Shown here in pieces: positions 25,174 through 33,429 of a DNA stretch of 49,716 bases. The stretch is from Bacillus_I endophytica_A (lineage in GTDB: Bacteria; Bacillota; Bacilli; Bacillales; Bacillaceae_H). The stretch lies in NCBI RefSeq assembly GCF_026790145.1, contig NZ_JALAMS010000016.1, positions 1 to 49,716 of the forward strand, given 5' to 3'. Both the position numbers and the translations under genes were made by a program. The notes under the pieces are model-generated. The model saw only the letters and a list, made by a program, of their open reading frames with translations. It was not told the DNA's origin and did not search any database. Numbering within the stretch: position 1 is the stretch's first letter; the number at the start of each line of letters is the position of its first letter.

Positions 25174-25476
25174 AGCAACTGTTCCCCTTTTATCTATTTT
25201 TATAAAAATCTATAAATTCTAACTGTATTTTATAACAATACAGTAAAAAATTACATATATTTCATAGTTTATACAAATTATCTATAATATTCTGTAGCAA
25301 TAAAGTGTTTTTTATAAAGAAAAGATGCTTTCTCATCACCTTTATTTATTTTTTGGCAGCCATTTTCACTTTAATATTGGGTAAATGCAAAAACTTATCT
25401 TCTTTTTATAAAGATTGAGCAGGAATTTTTTCACCTATATTTTCCTACCCCAAACCCATAGATATCATGAGAAAAG
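25174..25476. other. Intergenic region
   Basis: About 300 bp of AT-rich DNA upstream of the L,D-transpeptidase gene. Apart from likely promoter sequence I see no gene or strong hairpin. Confidence 0.4.
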
Positions 25477-25732
25477 GCCGACATTATAGTTTTAGATATG
25501 TCGTTGTTAGATACCACTCAATATAAGAATAGTTTGGGAACCTTTATTGCAGACTTAGTTCTTCAAATCCTTTCTTGGATGGCCCAAGAGGAACGGGATT
25601 TTATTCAGAAACGTCTGCGAAAAGGAGGAGATTACAGCTGTTCAAGCCGTGAAAGAAGCAAATGTTAAAAAGACAACCTTTTATAAATTAGTAAAGGAAC
25701 ATGAGGATACTTTTAGCAAGAAACTTATATAA
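25477..25732 (+). pseudogene. Remnant of a serine recombinase (resolvase)
   Basis: One frame gives ADIIVLDMSLLDTTQYKNSL then GTFIADLVLQILSWMAQEER and DFIQKRLRKGG, the central part of a resolvase/invertase catalytic domain through its long E helix. After a frameshift near 25623 a second frame reads ITAVQAVKEANVKKTTFYKLVKEH and stops at 25732, the C-terminal HTH with the DNA-contacting TTFYK. The N-terminus with the catalytic serine is missing and the middle is damaged. It is a footprint of an earlier transposon or integrated element. Confidence 0.8.
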
Positions 25733-25935
25733 TAAGAAGAAACTCGTAAAAGAGGCCTTTGTTCCATAACTTCCTGTATAGTTTGTGAATAAGCATCTGT
25801 GAAATCTATTAATATGTAGACATTTAAGGTTAATACGATTTAAGATAAATTATGAACTCTTACCTATTGTAAAAGAGTCTTTCAGTGTAATGAGAATAAG
25901 ACATTCCAGACCAGAGAGATGAGGGATATAAGACG

Positions 25936-26814
25936 ATGATTTTAATTGAAAATGATTGGTTAAAGGTAGGTATAGAAAATAAAGGTGCAGAAGTACGTAA
26001 AGTTGAACATAAGAAAAATGAGTTAGACTATATGTGGACAGGGGACAGTGCCTACTGGGGACGTGTCTCTCCAGTATTATTTCCAATTGTAGGACGTTTA
26101 AAGGAAGATCAGTATCAAATCGATGGTCAAACTTATAATTTGCCACAGCATGGCTTCCTACGTGATGTTGAATTCGATGTAGATAATCATACAACAGAAC
26201 AGGTTTCTTTTGTGTTTAAGTCTGCTGGACGTTTTCTACATATTTATCCTTACGAATTCAAAGCCACTATTTATTATATACTTAACGAGGATTCCCTTAT
26301 TGTACGCTGGAAAATAGAAAACGATAGTAAGGAAGAGATGTACTTTTCTATTGGGGCACATCCTGCGTTTAAAATTCCACTTTTAGATAATGAAGCGATT
26401 GAGGACTACAGACTAGAGTTCACTCCTGCTCCAAATAAGACTGTACTTCAATATGAGTTAAAAGATGCTCTTATTCATGAGAAAGGAACTGCTAACGATA
26501 TTGCCTCAATTTCTCTTACTGCTTCTCTATTTAAAAATGATGCTGTTATTTACAGTAATATTGATAACATCATACTGGCATCTAATAAATCAAGTCATGA
26601 AGTAGAAGTAGCATTTAATGGTTTCCCATTTGTGGGGATATGGTCAAAATATATCGAGACAGATGGTACTATGGCGCCATTTGTTTGCATTGAGCCTTGG
26701 TACGGCATTGCCGACACACATGATACATCAGGAAACATGAAGGAGAAATTTGGAGTGAATAGGCTTGAGGTTGGAAAAACATTTCAGGCTGAGTATGAGA
26801 TGAAGTTTAAATAA
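25936..26814 (+). CDS. Aldose 1-epimerase family protein, LacX-like
   Basis: A 292-residue galactose-mutarotase-like beta-sandwich protein. It opens with IENDWLKVGIENKGAEVRKVEHK, then WTGDSAYWGRVSPVLFPIVGRLKEDQYQIDGQTYNLPQHGFLRD (~34-76, the conserved first half with the HGF motif) and YFSIGAHPAFKIPL (~142, catalytic His). The C-terminus has CIEPWYGIAD, containing the proposed base. Such proteins interconvert alpha/beta anomers of hexoses or hexose-6-phosphates. It is a single-gene unit following the recombinase remnant. Confidence 0.85.
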   Translation: MILIENDWLKVGIENKGAEVRKVEHKKNELDYMWTGDSAYWGRVSPVLFPIVGRLKEDQYQIDGQTYNLPQHGFLRDVEFDVDNHTTEQVSFVFKSAGRFLHIYPYEFKATIYYILNEDSLIVRWKIENDSKEEMYFSIGAHPAFKIPLLDNEAIEDYRLEFTPAPNKTVLQYELKDALIHEKGTANDIASISLTASLFKNDAVIYSNIDNIILASNKSSHEVEVAFNGFPFVGIWSKYIETDGTMAPFVCIEPWYGIADTHDTSGNMKEKFGVNRLEVGKTFQAEYEMKFK

Positions 26815-27211
26815 GCGTACTGCCACACAGCCATCAAGTTATGATAACGGTTAATAACATAATATCAAGGTGATATTGTTTCCGTTTGAGTAAGTTTTCT
26901 TTTTTCATACTAGTCATGCATGTCCTTTTGAGATTACTTATAGATATGTTGAAGTTTTTAAGCCAAAACCAAATACTTTATCAAAAGGCTGTGTTCTGAA
27001 AATCACTACTTTCTGAACACGGCTTTTTGATTAATTTAGTCGATACTTATGTATTAATAACTGTTTGGAACTGCTTCGTAAATTAGTTATTCAAATAAAA
27101 CCAGACTTCCCTATTTCCAAACTATAATACTTGCATTAGAACCTGTGTCGATACTAATATAAAATTAGGTATATTTTTATTGGGGAGATCTACAGATTAA
27201 TACAAAGTAAG
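26815..27211. other. Intergenic region
   Basis: No gene is seen. It contains one terminator-like hairpin (26983-27028) and a partial cre-like string TGATAACGGTTAAT (26842), which misses consensus positions. Confidence 0.4.
26983..27028. terminator. Hairpin AAAAGGCTGTGTTC / GAACACGGCTTTTT
   Basis: Arms of 13-14 bp with one mismatch surround an 18-nt loop and end in a T-run. It probably terminates the LacX-like gene 170 bp upstream. Confidence 0.55.
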
Positions 27212-27625
27212 GTGATTATCATCAAAAATATAAAAAGTATCCTATTTTTTCTTCTCGGCTTCATAGCCTTAGGAATCGGGATTGCCGGGATTATACTACC
27301 TGTTTTACCAGGTGGTCCATTCCTTTTATTCGCTTCTTTTTGCTTTGCTAAAAGTTCCAAACGAATTGAAAATTGGTTTCAAAAAACCTCATTCTATAAA
27401 AAATATGTTATAAGATTTTATAAAAAAACAGGTATGACACGTAAAGAGAAAATTCGTATTAACTTGATTGCTGATGCTTTTATTATATTTTCCGTGTTTT
27501 ATGTGAACATACTTCCGATTCAAATCCTTCTACTGATACTTGCCCTCTACAAACATTACTATTTTATAAAGAAAATCAAGACTATTAAATTAAAACAAGA
27601 TGAAATTGTAAAAGAGTTTGGATAA
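27212..27625 (+). CDS. YbaN/DUF454 family membrane protein
   Basis: A 137-residue inner-membrane protein with the family signature near the N-terminus: LGFIALGIGIAGIILPVLPGGPFLLFASFCFAKSSKRIENWF (~15-56). Two more hydrophobic segments follow (~88-118). The putative start is GTG 27212; the ribosome site is weak there and AAGGTGATTATC overlaps it, so the real start may be a rare codon a few positions on. The role of the family is unknown. A short hairpin (27633-27660) terminates it. Confidence 0.8.
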   Translation: MIIIKNIKSILFFLLGFIALGIGIAGIILPVLPGGPFLLFASFCFAKSSKRIENWFQKTSFYKKYVIRFYKKTGMTRKEKIRINLIADAFIIFSVFYVNILPIQILLLILALYKHYYFIKKIKTIKLKQDEIVKEFG

Positions 27626-27632
27626 GAAGTAC

Positions 27633-27660
27633 AGGAGAGTTTGATAATACTCTCCTTTTT
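27633..27660 (+). terminator. Terminator of the DUF454 gene
   Basis: AGGAGAGT and ACTCTCCT pair around TTGATAAT, followed by TTTTTATTTTA. Confidence 0.75.
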
Positions 27661-27732
27661 ATTTTAATAAAGTCATGTAGTTTCTTAAATTTAAATCATA
27701 CCGATTTTTATTCCTGAGTGTCTTCATCACTT

Positions 27733-27917
27733 TTATATTTTTAAAATATCACCAAGCTGACATTCTCAAACCTTACAAATCACCTCTAAAGTGGCTAATC
27801 GAATTGCTTTCGCCTTTCCATTTTTCAATATAGAAAGATTAGCCACCTCTCCGAAAGTTCTCTTACGCTCATTTTCCTTTTCGCCAACATCACATCGACA
27901 TTGATTATAATTGTCAT
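27733..27917 (-). pseudogene. Decayed Cro/CI HTH regulator behind the DUF2975 gene
   Basis: From ATG 27917 the frame reads MTIIINVDVMLAKRKMSVRE then LSERW; a small deletion shifts it, and the continuing frame gives VANLSILKNGKAKAIRLATLEVICKV, then a TGA where the family has Leu, followed by ECQLGDILK. This is the YozG-type regulator usually encoded directly after DUF2975 genes. The gap to the DUF2975 stop is 10 bp, as expected. Two lesions make it non-functional. Confidence 0.8.
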
Positions 27918-27927
27918 GTCAGCCACT

Positions 27928-28419
27928 TCAGACTATTAAATCATTCTCTGATTTTATATCGATAACTTTTTGTAAAAGTTTTTGAAGAACAGCAGCAAAG
28001 ACCGCAATTACCATTGAAGCAAAAGTGAGCATTAATCCCAAGCTTATAAAACCTGTTATGTCTTCACCTTCACCCGCAATCAATATAAATCCAGATATTA
28101 TTCCTACTACAATTAAGGTGCTGATAGTGATTGCACAGTATTTTATATACTTCTTCAAAGCTCTAACAGATAATTCCGAGAAAACTTTATTCTGATCAAT
28201 ATAGCTTAAAAGTTTTAAGGACTGATACAAGGCAAGGAAAAACGATGTTACTGTTATATATGAACCTATTAAAAAGGGATACTGCAAGTAAGCAGTCTCT
28301 GGATGTGCTGCTGCATCTTTAGTGGCTATCCAAGGCAACCAAAATATACACAAAGCAAGAACTGGAATTCCGATAATAAAAACAGCTATCTTTAAAAAGA
28401 GTGTTGAACTTTGTTTCAT
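27928..28419 (-). CDS. DUF2975 membrane protein
   Basis: A 163-residue protein with four hydrophobic segments (IAVFIIGIPVLALCIFWLPW, FLIGSYITVTSFFLALYQSL, YCAITISTLIVVGIISGFIL, FISLGLMLTFASMVIAVFAAVL) and the DUF2975 pattern ...SLKLLSYIDQNKVFSELSVRALKKIK-like. Its usual partner, a small HTH regulator, is broken in this locus, so expression is perhaps no longer controlled. Function of the family unknown. Confidence 0.82.
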   Translation of the reverse strand: MKQSSTLFLKIAVFIIGIPVLALCIFWLPWIATKDAAAHPETAYLQYPFLIGSYITVTSFFLALYQSLKLLSYIDQNKVFSELSVRALKKYIKYCAITISTLIVVGIISGFILIAGEGEDITGFISLGLMLTFASMVIAVFAAVLQKLLQKVIDIKSENDLIV

Positions 28420-28646
28420 AAAAGCACCTCATTCATTTTATTTCTAGTGTGATTCTAACAAAGAATTTATTGAATTACAATAAATAATTATTGCTTATTA
28501 TTTATTTTTTATTGCTAATGATTATATATTATTAATTTTATATAAAGATAAAAAGTATTTCTTATTAAAAAGAAATGCTCTATGATTTGTTCAACTAACC
28601 TGCTTTGTTAGCTCAATAAGCCTTACTCCATTAAGTGACTCTATAC

Positions 28647-28679
28647 AAAAAGGCAGCGCCTTGAAGACGCTGCCTTTTT
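28647..28679 (-). terminator. Terminator of the Rpn-type nuclease gene
   Basis: AAAAAGGCAGCG and CGCTGCCTTTTT form a perfect 12-bp stem with a 9-nt loop, 11 bp after the stop. DNA from 28420 to here shows no gene. Confidence 0.85.
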
Positions 28680-28689
28680 GTAGTTAAAC

Positions 28690-29580
28690 TTATTGATGAC
28701 GGAGAGCATTAATTTCTTCTTGGGTAAGACCTGTAAGGTCACTTATCGTTTCATTGTCTATCCCTTTATGAATCATGCCGAGAGCCATATTTTTAATGGT
28801 TTCCTTTCTTCCTTCTTCTCTACCTTTTTCTTTTCCTCTGCTCTCAGCTCGTTTCAATGCAGATTTTTCATCCAATAAGGCCTTTCTTCTCGCTTCATAA
28901 GCCAGTAGGACTTCTGGATCTTGACTAACACGTTCCCATTCATCTATTGCTTTCTTTAATACTTGATCTTCTTGCATCGCAATCTCCTCCAGTACTTGAG
29001 TGATTTCTTCATCTTCCGATGCTTCAAGTAATAATAACCATCTTACTAATTGATCTTCTCGTGGATCGACTTCTTTTCTACGCCACTTAATAAGCAGTTT
29101 AGGAAGTTCCATAAAATGAATTTCTAACATGTCCGTTAGTAACAATCTTTCTTCACGCTCATATAACTGAAAGATTGAATGATAATGATTGATATGAGAC
29201 AAATAACGGAAGTTTACAATGTTAATGGTAATCGTTTGGCACAGCTCACCATAATCCATCCCTTCCTTCATCTGACTGCTATACATCTTAGACCAATAGT
29301 AAAGCGTTCTTTTTTCCATATCATGTTTATTATTCAATTGAATTTCAATGTTTATACGGGTTCCATCTTCTAGTTGAGCATGAACATCAAGAATGGATCG
29401 TTTATCTTCCTGGTTTTCTTTATTAAAATGTGGATCTAATAAGTGAACGGTCGTAATTTTCTTTTCTTCTGGTAAACGTAGAGCTGCATTTAAAAAAGCA
29501 GCTAAAATGGATTCATTTCCATGAGTCCCAAAAAGAGATTTAAAGGCAAAATCGACACGTAAATCTAATCGCTTTGTCAT
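28690..29580 (-). CDS. Rpn-family PD-(D/E)XK nuclease
   Basis: A 296-residue protein of the recombination-promoting nuclease/putative transposase family (PDDEXK_2). It starts TKRLDLRVDFAFKSLFGTHGNESILAAFLN, typical of the family. The nuclease core is ILDVHAQLEDGTRINIEIQ (~63-81, D and ExQ as metal ligands), followed by KRTLYYWSKMYSSQMKEGMDYGEL. The C-terminal third is acidic and helical with a run of Arg/Lys/Glu (AESRGKEKGREEGRKE) and ends in an EEIxAL motif. In E. coli such proteins cut DNA and promote recA-independent recombination. It is a lone gene with a good ribosome site. Confidence 0.88.
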   Translation of the reverse strand: MTKRLDLRVDFAFKSLFGTHGNESILAAFLNAALRLPEEKKITTVHLLDPHFNKENQEDKRSILDVHAQLEDGTRINIEIQLNNKHDMEKRTLYYWSKMYSSQMKEGMDYGELCQTITINIVNFRYLSHINHYHSIFQLYEREERLLLTDMLEIHFMELPKLLIKWRRKEVDPREDQLVRWLLLLEASEDEEITQVLEEIAMQEDQVLKKAIDEWERVSQDPEVLLAYEARRKALLDEKSALKRAESRGKEKGREEGRKETIKNMALGMIHKGIDNETISDLTGLTQEEINALRHQ

Positions 29581-29836
29581 TATATCCTCCGTGATTTCTT
29601 CTTTTCTTTTAGTATAACATGAGTTTTGCTTTTTCCTCTTAAGTATACTTTTGCAGATAGTTTATTCCATAAATAAGTACTTAAGATATATAAATTTTGA
29701 ATTTATGTAGGAAAAAGTTGAGACCAATGTAATTGCTTATAAGCATCCTTTAATATTTCTGGCTCCATAACAACAACTATATGACTATGGAAATACCTCT
29801 CCAAATATTTCCCTTTTTTGCTTCATAAAAAAAAGA
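29581..29836. other. Intergenic region with a possible protein fragment
   Basis: On the minus strand 29810-29703 reads KYLERYFHSHIVVVMEPE and continues ILKDAYKQLHWSQLFPT before a stop. The composition looks protein-like but no start or family is evident. It may be the 3' fragment of a lost gene. Confidence 0.3.
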
Positions 29837-29879
29837 CAAACAGCCAATCATGTTATAGATGACATGGTTGGCTGTTTGC
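29837..29879. terminator. Hairpin at the 3' end of the microcin C-like cluster
   Basis: CAAACAGCCAATCATG and CATGGTTGGCTGTTTG pair with one mismatch around an 11-nt loop. It is about 100 bp beyond the exporter stop on the minus strand, flanked by an A-run that gives U on the transcript. Confidence 0.65.
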
Positions 29880-29976
29880 TTACTCAATATTCAAACTTCA
29901 AGAATTGATACTAATTAATAATATAACAAGTTGGAATAAGTATCAATAAGTGAAAATTCTGCATTAAATATTATAG

Positions 29977-31209
29977 TCAATCTGTTTTACTAGTTACCTC
30001 TCGAGGGACATGGTGTTGCCGTTGAAATAATGCCGTTTTAAGTCCTATTAGCGATAAAATAAAGGTAAGGACCCCAGCGAAAGTAAATATCAAAGCTACA
30101 TCCATGTATTCAGCAATTATACCTGATACCATTCCTCCGAAAGGAAGGGCTAAGAAAGCCAACATACGAGTAGAACTAATAACGCGCCCAAGTAGAGAAG
30201 GTGGGACTACCTCTTGTCGCAAAGTAAACCAATTAATAGATAAAATGGTTACGGAACCAATTATGACTATTCGGCACATAATAAGGAGAATTACGATTCC
30301 TTGAGACATAGTTAAAGCTACCTGTCCTATTCCTATTATCAGCCCTGCTATAATAATAATATTGCCTCTAGGCATCTTATTTAATTTATTAGCTAGATAA
30401 ATTGCTAAAAATGAGCCTAGTGTCTGTAATGAGAAGATTAACCCAACATATTGCGATGATAATTTTAAAGAATCCTTTAAATAAAACATGAATAAAGACT
30501 CCATTGCACCATAGCCAAGGTTGACCATAAAAATAAAAATGGTACCTATTAATATCTTCTTCGTTTTAAGGACATAGTTAATTCCTTCTTTAATAGAAGA
30601 AATGATCGAAGAACTTGAAGGACTACTTTTATACTTCTCATTTATAAAGCCAATAAATATGGCGGAAAGAAGATAGGTAACAAAATTTAAATATAATAAA
30701 TTATGTATTCCAATTACAGCTATTAATACACCAGCTATAGAAGGGCCTATAAACGTGGTGATCGTTTCGGATAGTTTAAATAGTGAATTACCTTGAATTA
30801 AGTTTTCCCCTTTTAAAATCTCTGGCACTACAGATTCAAAACTTGGATGATAAAAGGCACTAACTGATGATAAACAAAAAGCTACAACATAAACTATCCA
30901 TACTTCTAAAGAATTTGCCAGTGATGCAAGTGGTATGATTACTATTAAAACACTGGATATAATCTCTCCTATAAGTAAAATGTTTCTCTTACTTATTCGA
31001 TCAGCAAAAGCTCCCCCCATCAAACTAAAGAGAACTTGAGGGGTTATTTCGAGAACAAATGTTAAAGCCATTAAACTAGGGGATTTAGTTAATTCATAAA
31101 CTAATAAAGGCAAAGCCACTTGAAAAACGGAAGTGCCCAACTTACTAGTTGTGGCACTCAAAAATAACCATAAGAAATTTCTATTCTTCAATACTTGATA
31201 AGATTTCAT
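29977..31209 (-). CDS. mccC-like: MFS exporter, MccC-like
   Basis: A 410-residue major facilitator of the EntS/macrolide-efflux (MFS_3) type with about 12 membrane segments. The signature GGAFADRISKRNILLIGE (~61-78) is the loop 2-3 motif; a second loop motif lies in KLNKMPRGN (~275). In the mccABC system MccC is an MFS exporter that secretes the peptide-nucleotide and gives part of the self-protection. Here the gene starts 23 bp after the MccB-like gene, behind GAGAAGGGAGTACGT, and is the last gene in the unit. The function in peptide export is inferred from this context. Confidence 0.8.
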   Translation of the reverse strand: MKSYQVLKNRNFLWLFLSATTSKLGTSVFQVALPLLVYELTKSPSLMALTFVLEITPQVLFSLMGGAFADRISKRNILLIGEIISSVLIVIIPLASLANSLEVWIVYVVAFCLSSVSAFYHPSFESVVPEILKGENLIQGNSLFKLSETITTFIGPSIAGVLIAVIGIHNLLYLNFVTYLLSAIFIGFINEKYKSSPSSSSIISSIKEGINYVLKTKKILIGTIFIFMVNLGYGAMESLFMFYLKDSLKLSSQYVGLIFSLQTLGSFLAIYLANKLNKMPRGNIIIIAGLIIGIGQVALTMSQGIVILLIMCRIVIIGSVTILSINWFTLRQEVVPPSLLGRVISSTRMLAFLALPFGGMVSGIIAEYMDVALIFTFAGVLTFILSLIGLKTALFQRQHHVPREVTSKTD

Positions 31210-31232
31210 ACGTACTCCCTTCTCACATCAGA

Positions 31233-32360
31233 TTACGAAGTAGCTGTTACTGATGTTGAGTTGCAAACTGAACACTCTTCTTGTTTTTCCCATTCAGAAA
31301 TAGGATAGGTTTGATAAGTGAGGAAATTCAGTTCCATCATCTTTCCTAGAGAAGTAGGATGTTTAATTCCTGTGACAAGTCCTAAAAATTCATTGACCAT
31401 AGCACCAGCTAACATAGCTACATTAGGACTAATAGCTGCATTATTTCTTTGGAAGTTTACTTGATTCATATTATTAAGCTGATCATTAACTTTCTCGTCA
31501 CTAGCTATAACTGTGTGTTTATGACATTCTACACAACCTGTTTTCCCTGGAATAATTGAATAAAATCTCCCTCTCGTATTTAGTACTCCCCCAGAAACTA
31601 AAGGTTTACCTAACTTAACTACAGCCTCATTTACCCAATCCTGAATATATAGAGTAGGTTTGTCAGCTACACAAATAACATATTCGCTATCTTGAATATG
31701 ATTCATAACATCCTCAGCACACTCTATACGCTTGTTTACAATATCTAATTTCACATTAGGATTAAATTTAGATATTCTTTTCTTTGCCATCTCAATTTTC
31801 AATTCGTCGATGTTTTCTTCAGAATATAATAACTGACGATTAAAATTACTTAATTCTAAAGTATCAAAATCTAGGGCCGTTATATTATGGAACCCTAATG
31901 CTGCTAGATGATAAAGAATTTGGCTTCCTAATCCACCTACACCTAGTAAAGCAATTTTAGTATTCATAACCTTTTCTTGAATATCAAATTTGCTGTCTTC
32001 TAGAGATGTAAACAATGAGAAGAAATTAAGATTTGCTTTATATCGCTCTTTTTCATATTCACCCATTAGAGTTGGAGTAATAGCATTGTCTTCTAAGTAC
32101 TTTTCTTCATTTAATGATTGAATAGCCCCCTGCACTTCCTCAGCCGTGATATCAGGGTACTTTAAAATAACTTTTTCAATAATAGTTTCAATAGTATTTT
32201 CTCCATCAATTAATGAGATAAGATATTGAATACTGCCATTTGGATCCTCAATGACACCTGCTACTCCGTCTTCTTCACCAATATGTATTTCATTGTTTAC
32301 AAAAAAGACTGGAATTGTTTCTTTAAATTTAGGTTTAATCATCTTATTGGTATCCTCCAT
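31233..32360 (-). CDS. mccB-like: MccB-like peptide-adenylating E1 enzyme
   Basis: A 375-residue ThiF/MoeB/E1 superfamily protein. Residues ~15-95 form an N-terminal domain like a RiPP recognition element/peptide clamp (VFFVNNEIHIG, IQYLISLIDGENTIETIIEKV, EEVQGAIQSLNEEKYLED). The adenylation core follows: ALLGVGGLGSQI (137-148), LDFDTLELSNFNRQLLYSEENID (D164, D166, R175), VADKPT (~231). Zinc cysteines C276, C279 in GKTGCVECHK and C363, C366 in ECSVCNS match MccB (GKTGCYECQK and CSVCG). It should activate the C-terminus of the small peptide as an adenylate. The ribosome site for ATG 32360 is weak; ATG 32342 is an alternative. Gene order peptide-E1-MFS supports the assignment. Confidence 0.82.
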   Translation of the reverse strand: MEDTNKMIKPKFKETIPVFFVNNEIHIGEEDGVAGVIEDPNGSIQYLISLIDGENTIETIIEKVILKYPDITAEEVQGAIQSLNEEKYLEDNAITPTLMGEYEKERYKANLNFFSLFTSLEDSKFDIQEKVMNTKIALLGVGGLGSQILYHLAALGFHNITALDFDTLELSNFNRQLLYSEENIDELKIEMAKKRISKFNPNVKLDIVNKRIECAEDVMNHIQDSEYVICVADKPTLYIQDWVNEAVVKLGKPLVSGGVLNTRGRFYSIIPGKTGCVECHKHTVIASDEKVNDQLNNMNQVNFQRNNAAISPNVAMLAGAMVNEFLGLVTGIKHPTSLGKMMELNFLTYQTYPISEWEKQEECSVCNSTSVTATS

Positions 32361-32383
32361 TCTATTATAAACTTAATAAATAA

Positions 32384-32406
32384 GGAACTATCTTAATGAT
32401 AGTTCC
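32384..32406 (-). terminator. Hairpin between the peptide genes and the MccB-like gene
   Basis: GGAACTATC and GATAGTTCC form a perfect 9-bp stem with a 5-nt loop (TTAAT on the plus strand), followed on the transcript by UUAUUUAUU. As in E. coli mcc, such a partial terminator would give many copies of the short peptide message and few of the enzyme message. Confidence 0.7.
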
Positions 32407-32437
32407 CCATTCTTGAAGTTTGAGTATTAAGTAATTA

Positions 32438-32500
32438 TTAGCCTGGGAAGCTGTAAAGAACAGCAGCTTTTTTGCTAGTTTTTTTAACTTTAACCGACAT
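32438..32500 (-). CDS. mccA-like: Microcin C-like precursor peptide, copy 1
   Basis: A 20-residue open frame with a very strong ribosome site (GGAGGTGTGCTAT before ATG 32500). The peptide starts MSVKVKKTSKKAAV and ends LYSFPG, then TAA. It is Lys-rich and hydrophobic at the end. It is identical in sequence to copy 2, although the DNA differs at several silent sites, which shows selection on the protein. It is the gene next to the MccB-like enzyme. Known MccA peptides end in Asn, which MccB turns into the phosphoramidate link; this one ends in Gly, so the modification chemistry must differ if it is the substrate. Confidence 0.82.
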   Translation of the reverse strand: MSVKVKKTSKKAAVLYSFPG

Positions 32501-32577
32501 ATAGCACACCTCCAAATTAAGAAGATACACAAAGGTTAAAATTCTAATTATTCTGTAAATTCAGACTAAAAATGACA

Positions 32578-32640
32578 TTAGCCTGGGAAGCTATAAAGGA
32601 CAGCAGCTTTTTTGCTAGTTTTTTTAACTTTAACTGACAT
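32578..32640 (-). CDS. mccA-like: Microcin C-like precursor peptide, copy 2
   Basis: A second 20-codon gene coding for exactly the same peptide as 32438-32500, behind GGAGGTGTTACAT (ATG 32640). Between the two copies lie 77 bp. Differences from copy 1 are third-position or untranslated changes only. It is promoter-proximal, and an AT-rich region with likely -10/-35 elements extends upstream to the divergent DinB gene at 32892. Two copies raise the peptide dosage. Start and stop are clear and no larger frame fits. Confidence 0.82.
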   Translation of the reverse strand: MSVKVKKTSKKAAVLYSFPG

Positions 32641-32891
32641 ATGTAACACCTCCATATATTTGAAATTAAGTTCATTTTATTATGATAAAAAGAAAATTAC
32701 AATAACTTTTTTAAAAAACATAAAACTAAAGTGTTAAAATTTGTAATCAATCCACCTATTATTATAGTATTTATAAATAAATACTTATTTTTTATATAAA
32801 GATAACCCTATGATAATCCATCCCTGTAATTAATTTAAAATTTCTAGTAATATTAATTATGAACATATTATCTAGGAAAGGGAGAAGTATA

Positions 32892-33362
32892 GTGAATACA
32901 ATTGATTTTCTAGAGTTTAATCTCAAAGAAACAAGAAGAAGAAGTGAAATTGTGTGGAACGCAATTCCTGAGGAAAAACTTAATTGGAAGCCTGATGAAG
33001 AGGCCATGACGTGTATAGAAATGGTACGTCATGTGCTAGAAGCAGAGCATTATTATTGTTTAGCTATTAAAAATAAGGCTAGTATTGAAAACTTTGATTC
33101 CCCCTTTGATAAACGTCCTTTTATTTCAATTAAAGATGAATTAGATTTTGCGGAACCTTATCACAGAGAATTTATAAATAGTCTTCAATTTTTCTCTAGT
33201 GGAGATTTAGAGAATATTAAGATTGACCGTTCTGATGAGGGATACATACGTTCATTAGGCGATATGTTAATGCGTATTGCTTATCATGAAGCTGTTCATA
33301 CTGGCCAACTTTTAGATTACCTTAGAACAATGGACGTTCCTAGACCTAAAATTTGGGATTGA
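32892..33362 (+). CDS. DinB-like four-helix protein
   Basis: A 156-residue DinB/YfiT-type protein. The start is put at GTG 32892 because GGGAGAAGTATA precedes it (an ATG at 32859 has no such site). It contains the three metal-site histidines spread over the bundle: H in MVRHVLEAEHYY (~49-58) and HEAVHTGQLLDYLRTM (~137-150). Family members are metal-dependent thiol transferases or hydrolases with varied roles. It is divergent from the microcin C-like genes. A role in self-protection is possible but unproven. Confidence 0.8.
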   Translation: MNTIDFLEFNLKETRRRSEIVWNAIPEEKLNWKPDEEAMTCIEMVRHVLEAEHYYCLAIKNKASIENFDSPFDKRPFISIKDELDFAEPYHREFINSLQFFSSGDLENIKIDRSDEGYIRSLGDMLMRIAYHEAVHTGQLLDYLRTMDVPRPKIWD

Positions 33363-33366
33363 CCAA

Positions 33367-33400
33367 GAAAATCTCTATAACTTTAGTTATAGAGATTTTC
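33367..33400. terminator. Perfect 15-bp terminator stem
   Basis: GAAAATCTCTATAAC and GTTATAGAGATTTTC around TTTA. It lies between the convergent DinB-like and PEP-mutase-like genes and can serve both. Confidence 0.85.
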
Positions 33401-33429
33401 CTATATCATAACTATTAGATAACTTATAT

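Noticed and set aside
26842..26855. Second cre site after the LacX-like gene
   Set aside because: TGATAACGGTTAAT fails required consensus positions and no promoter lies next to it.
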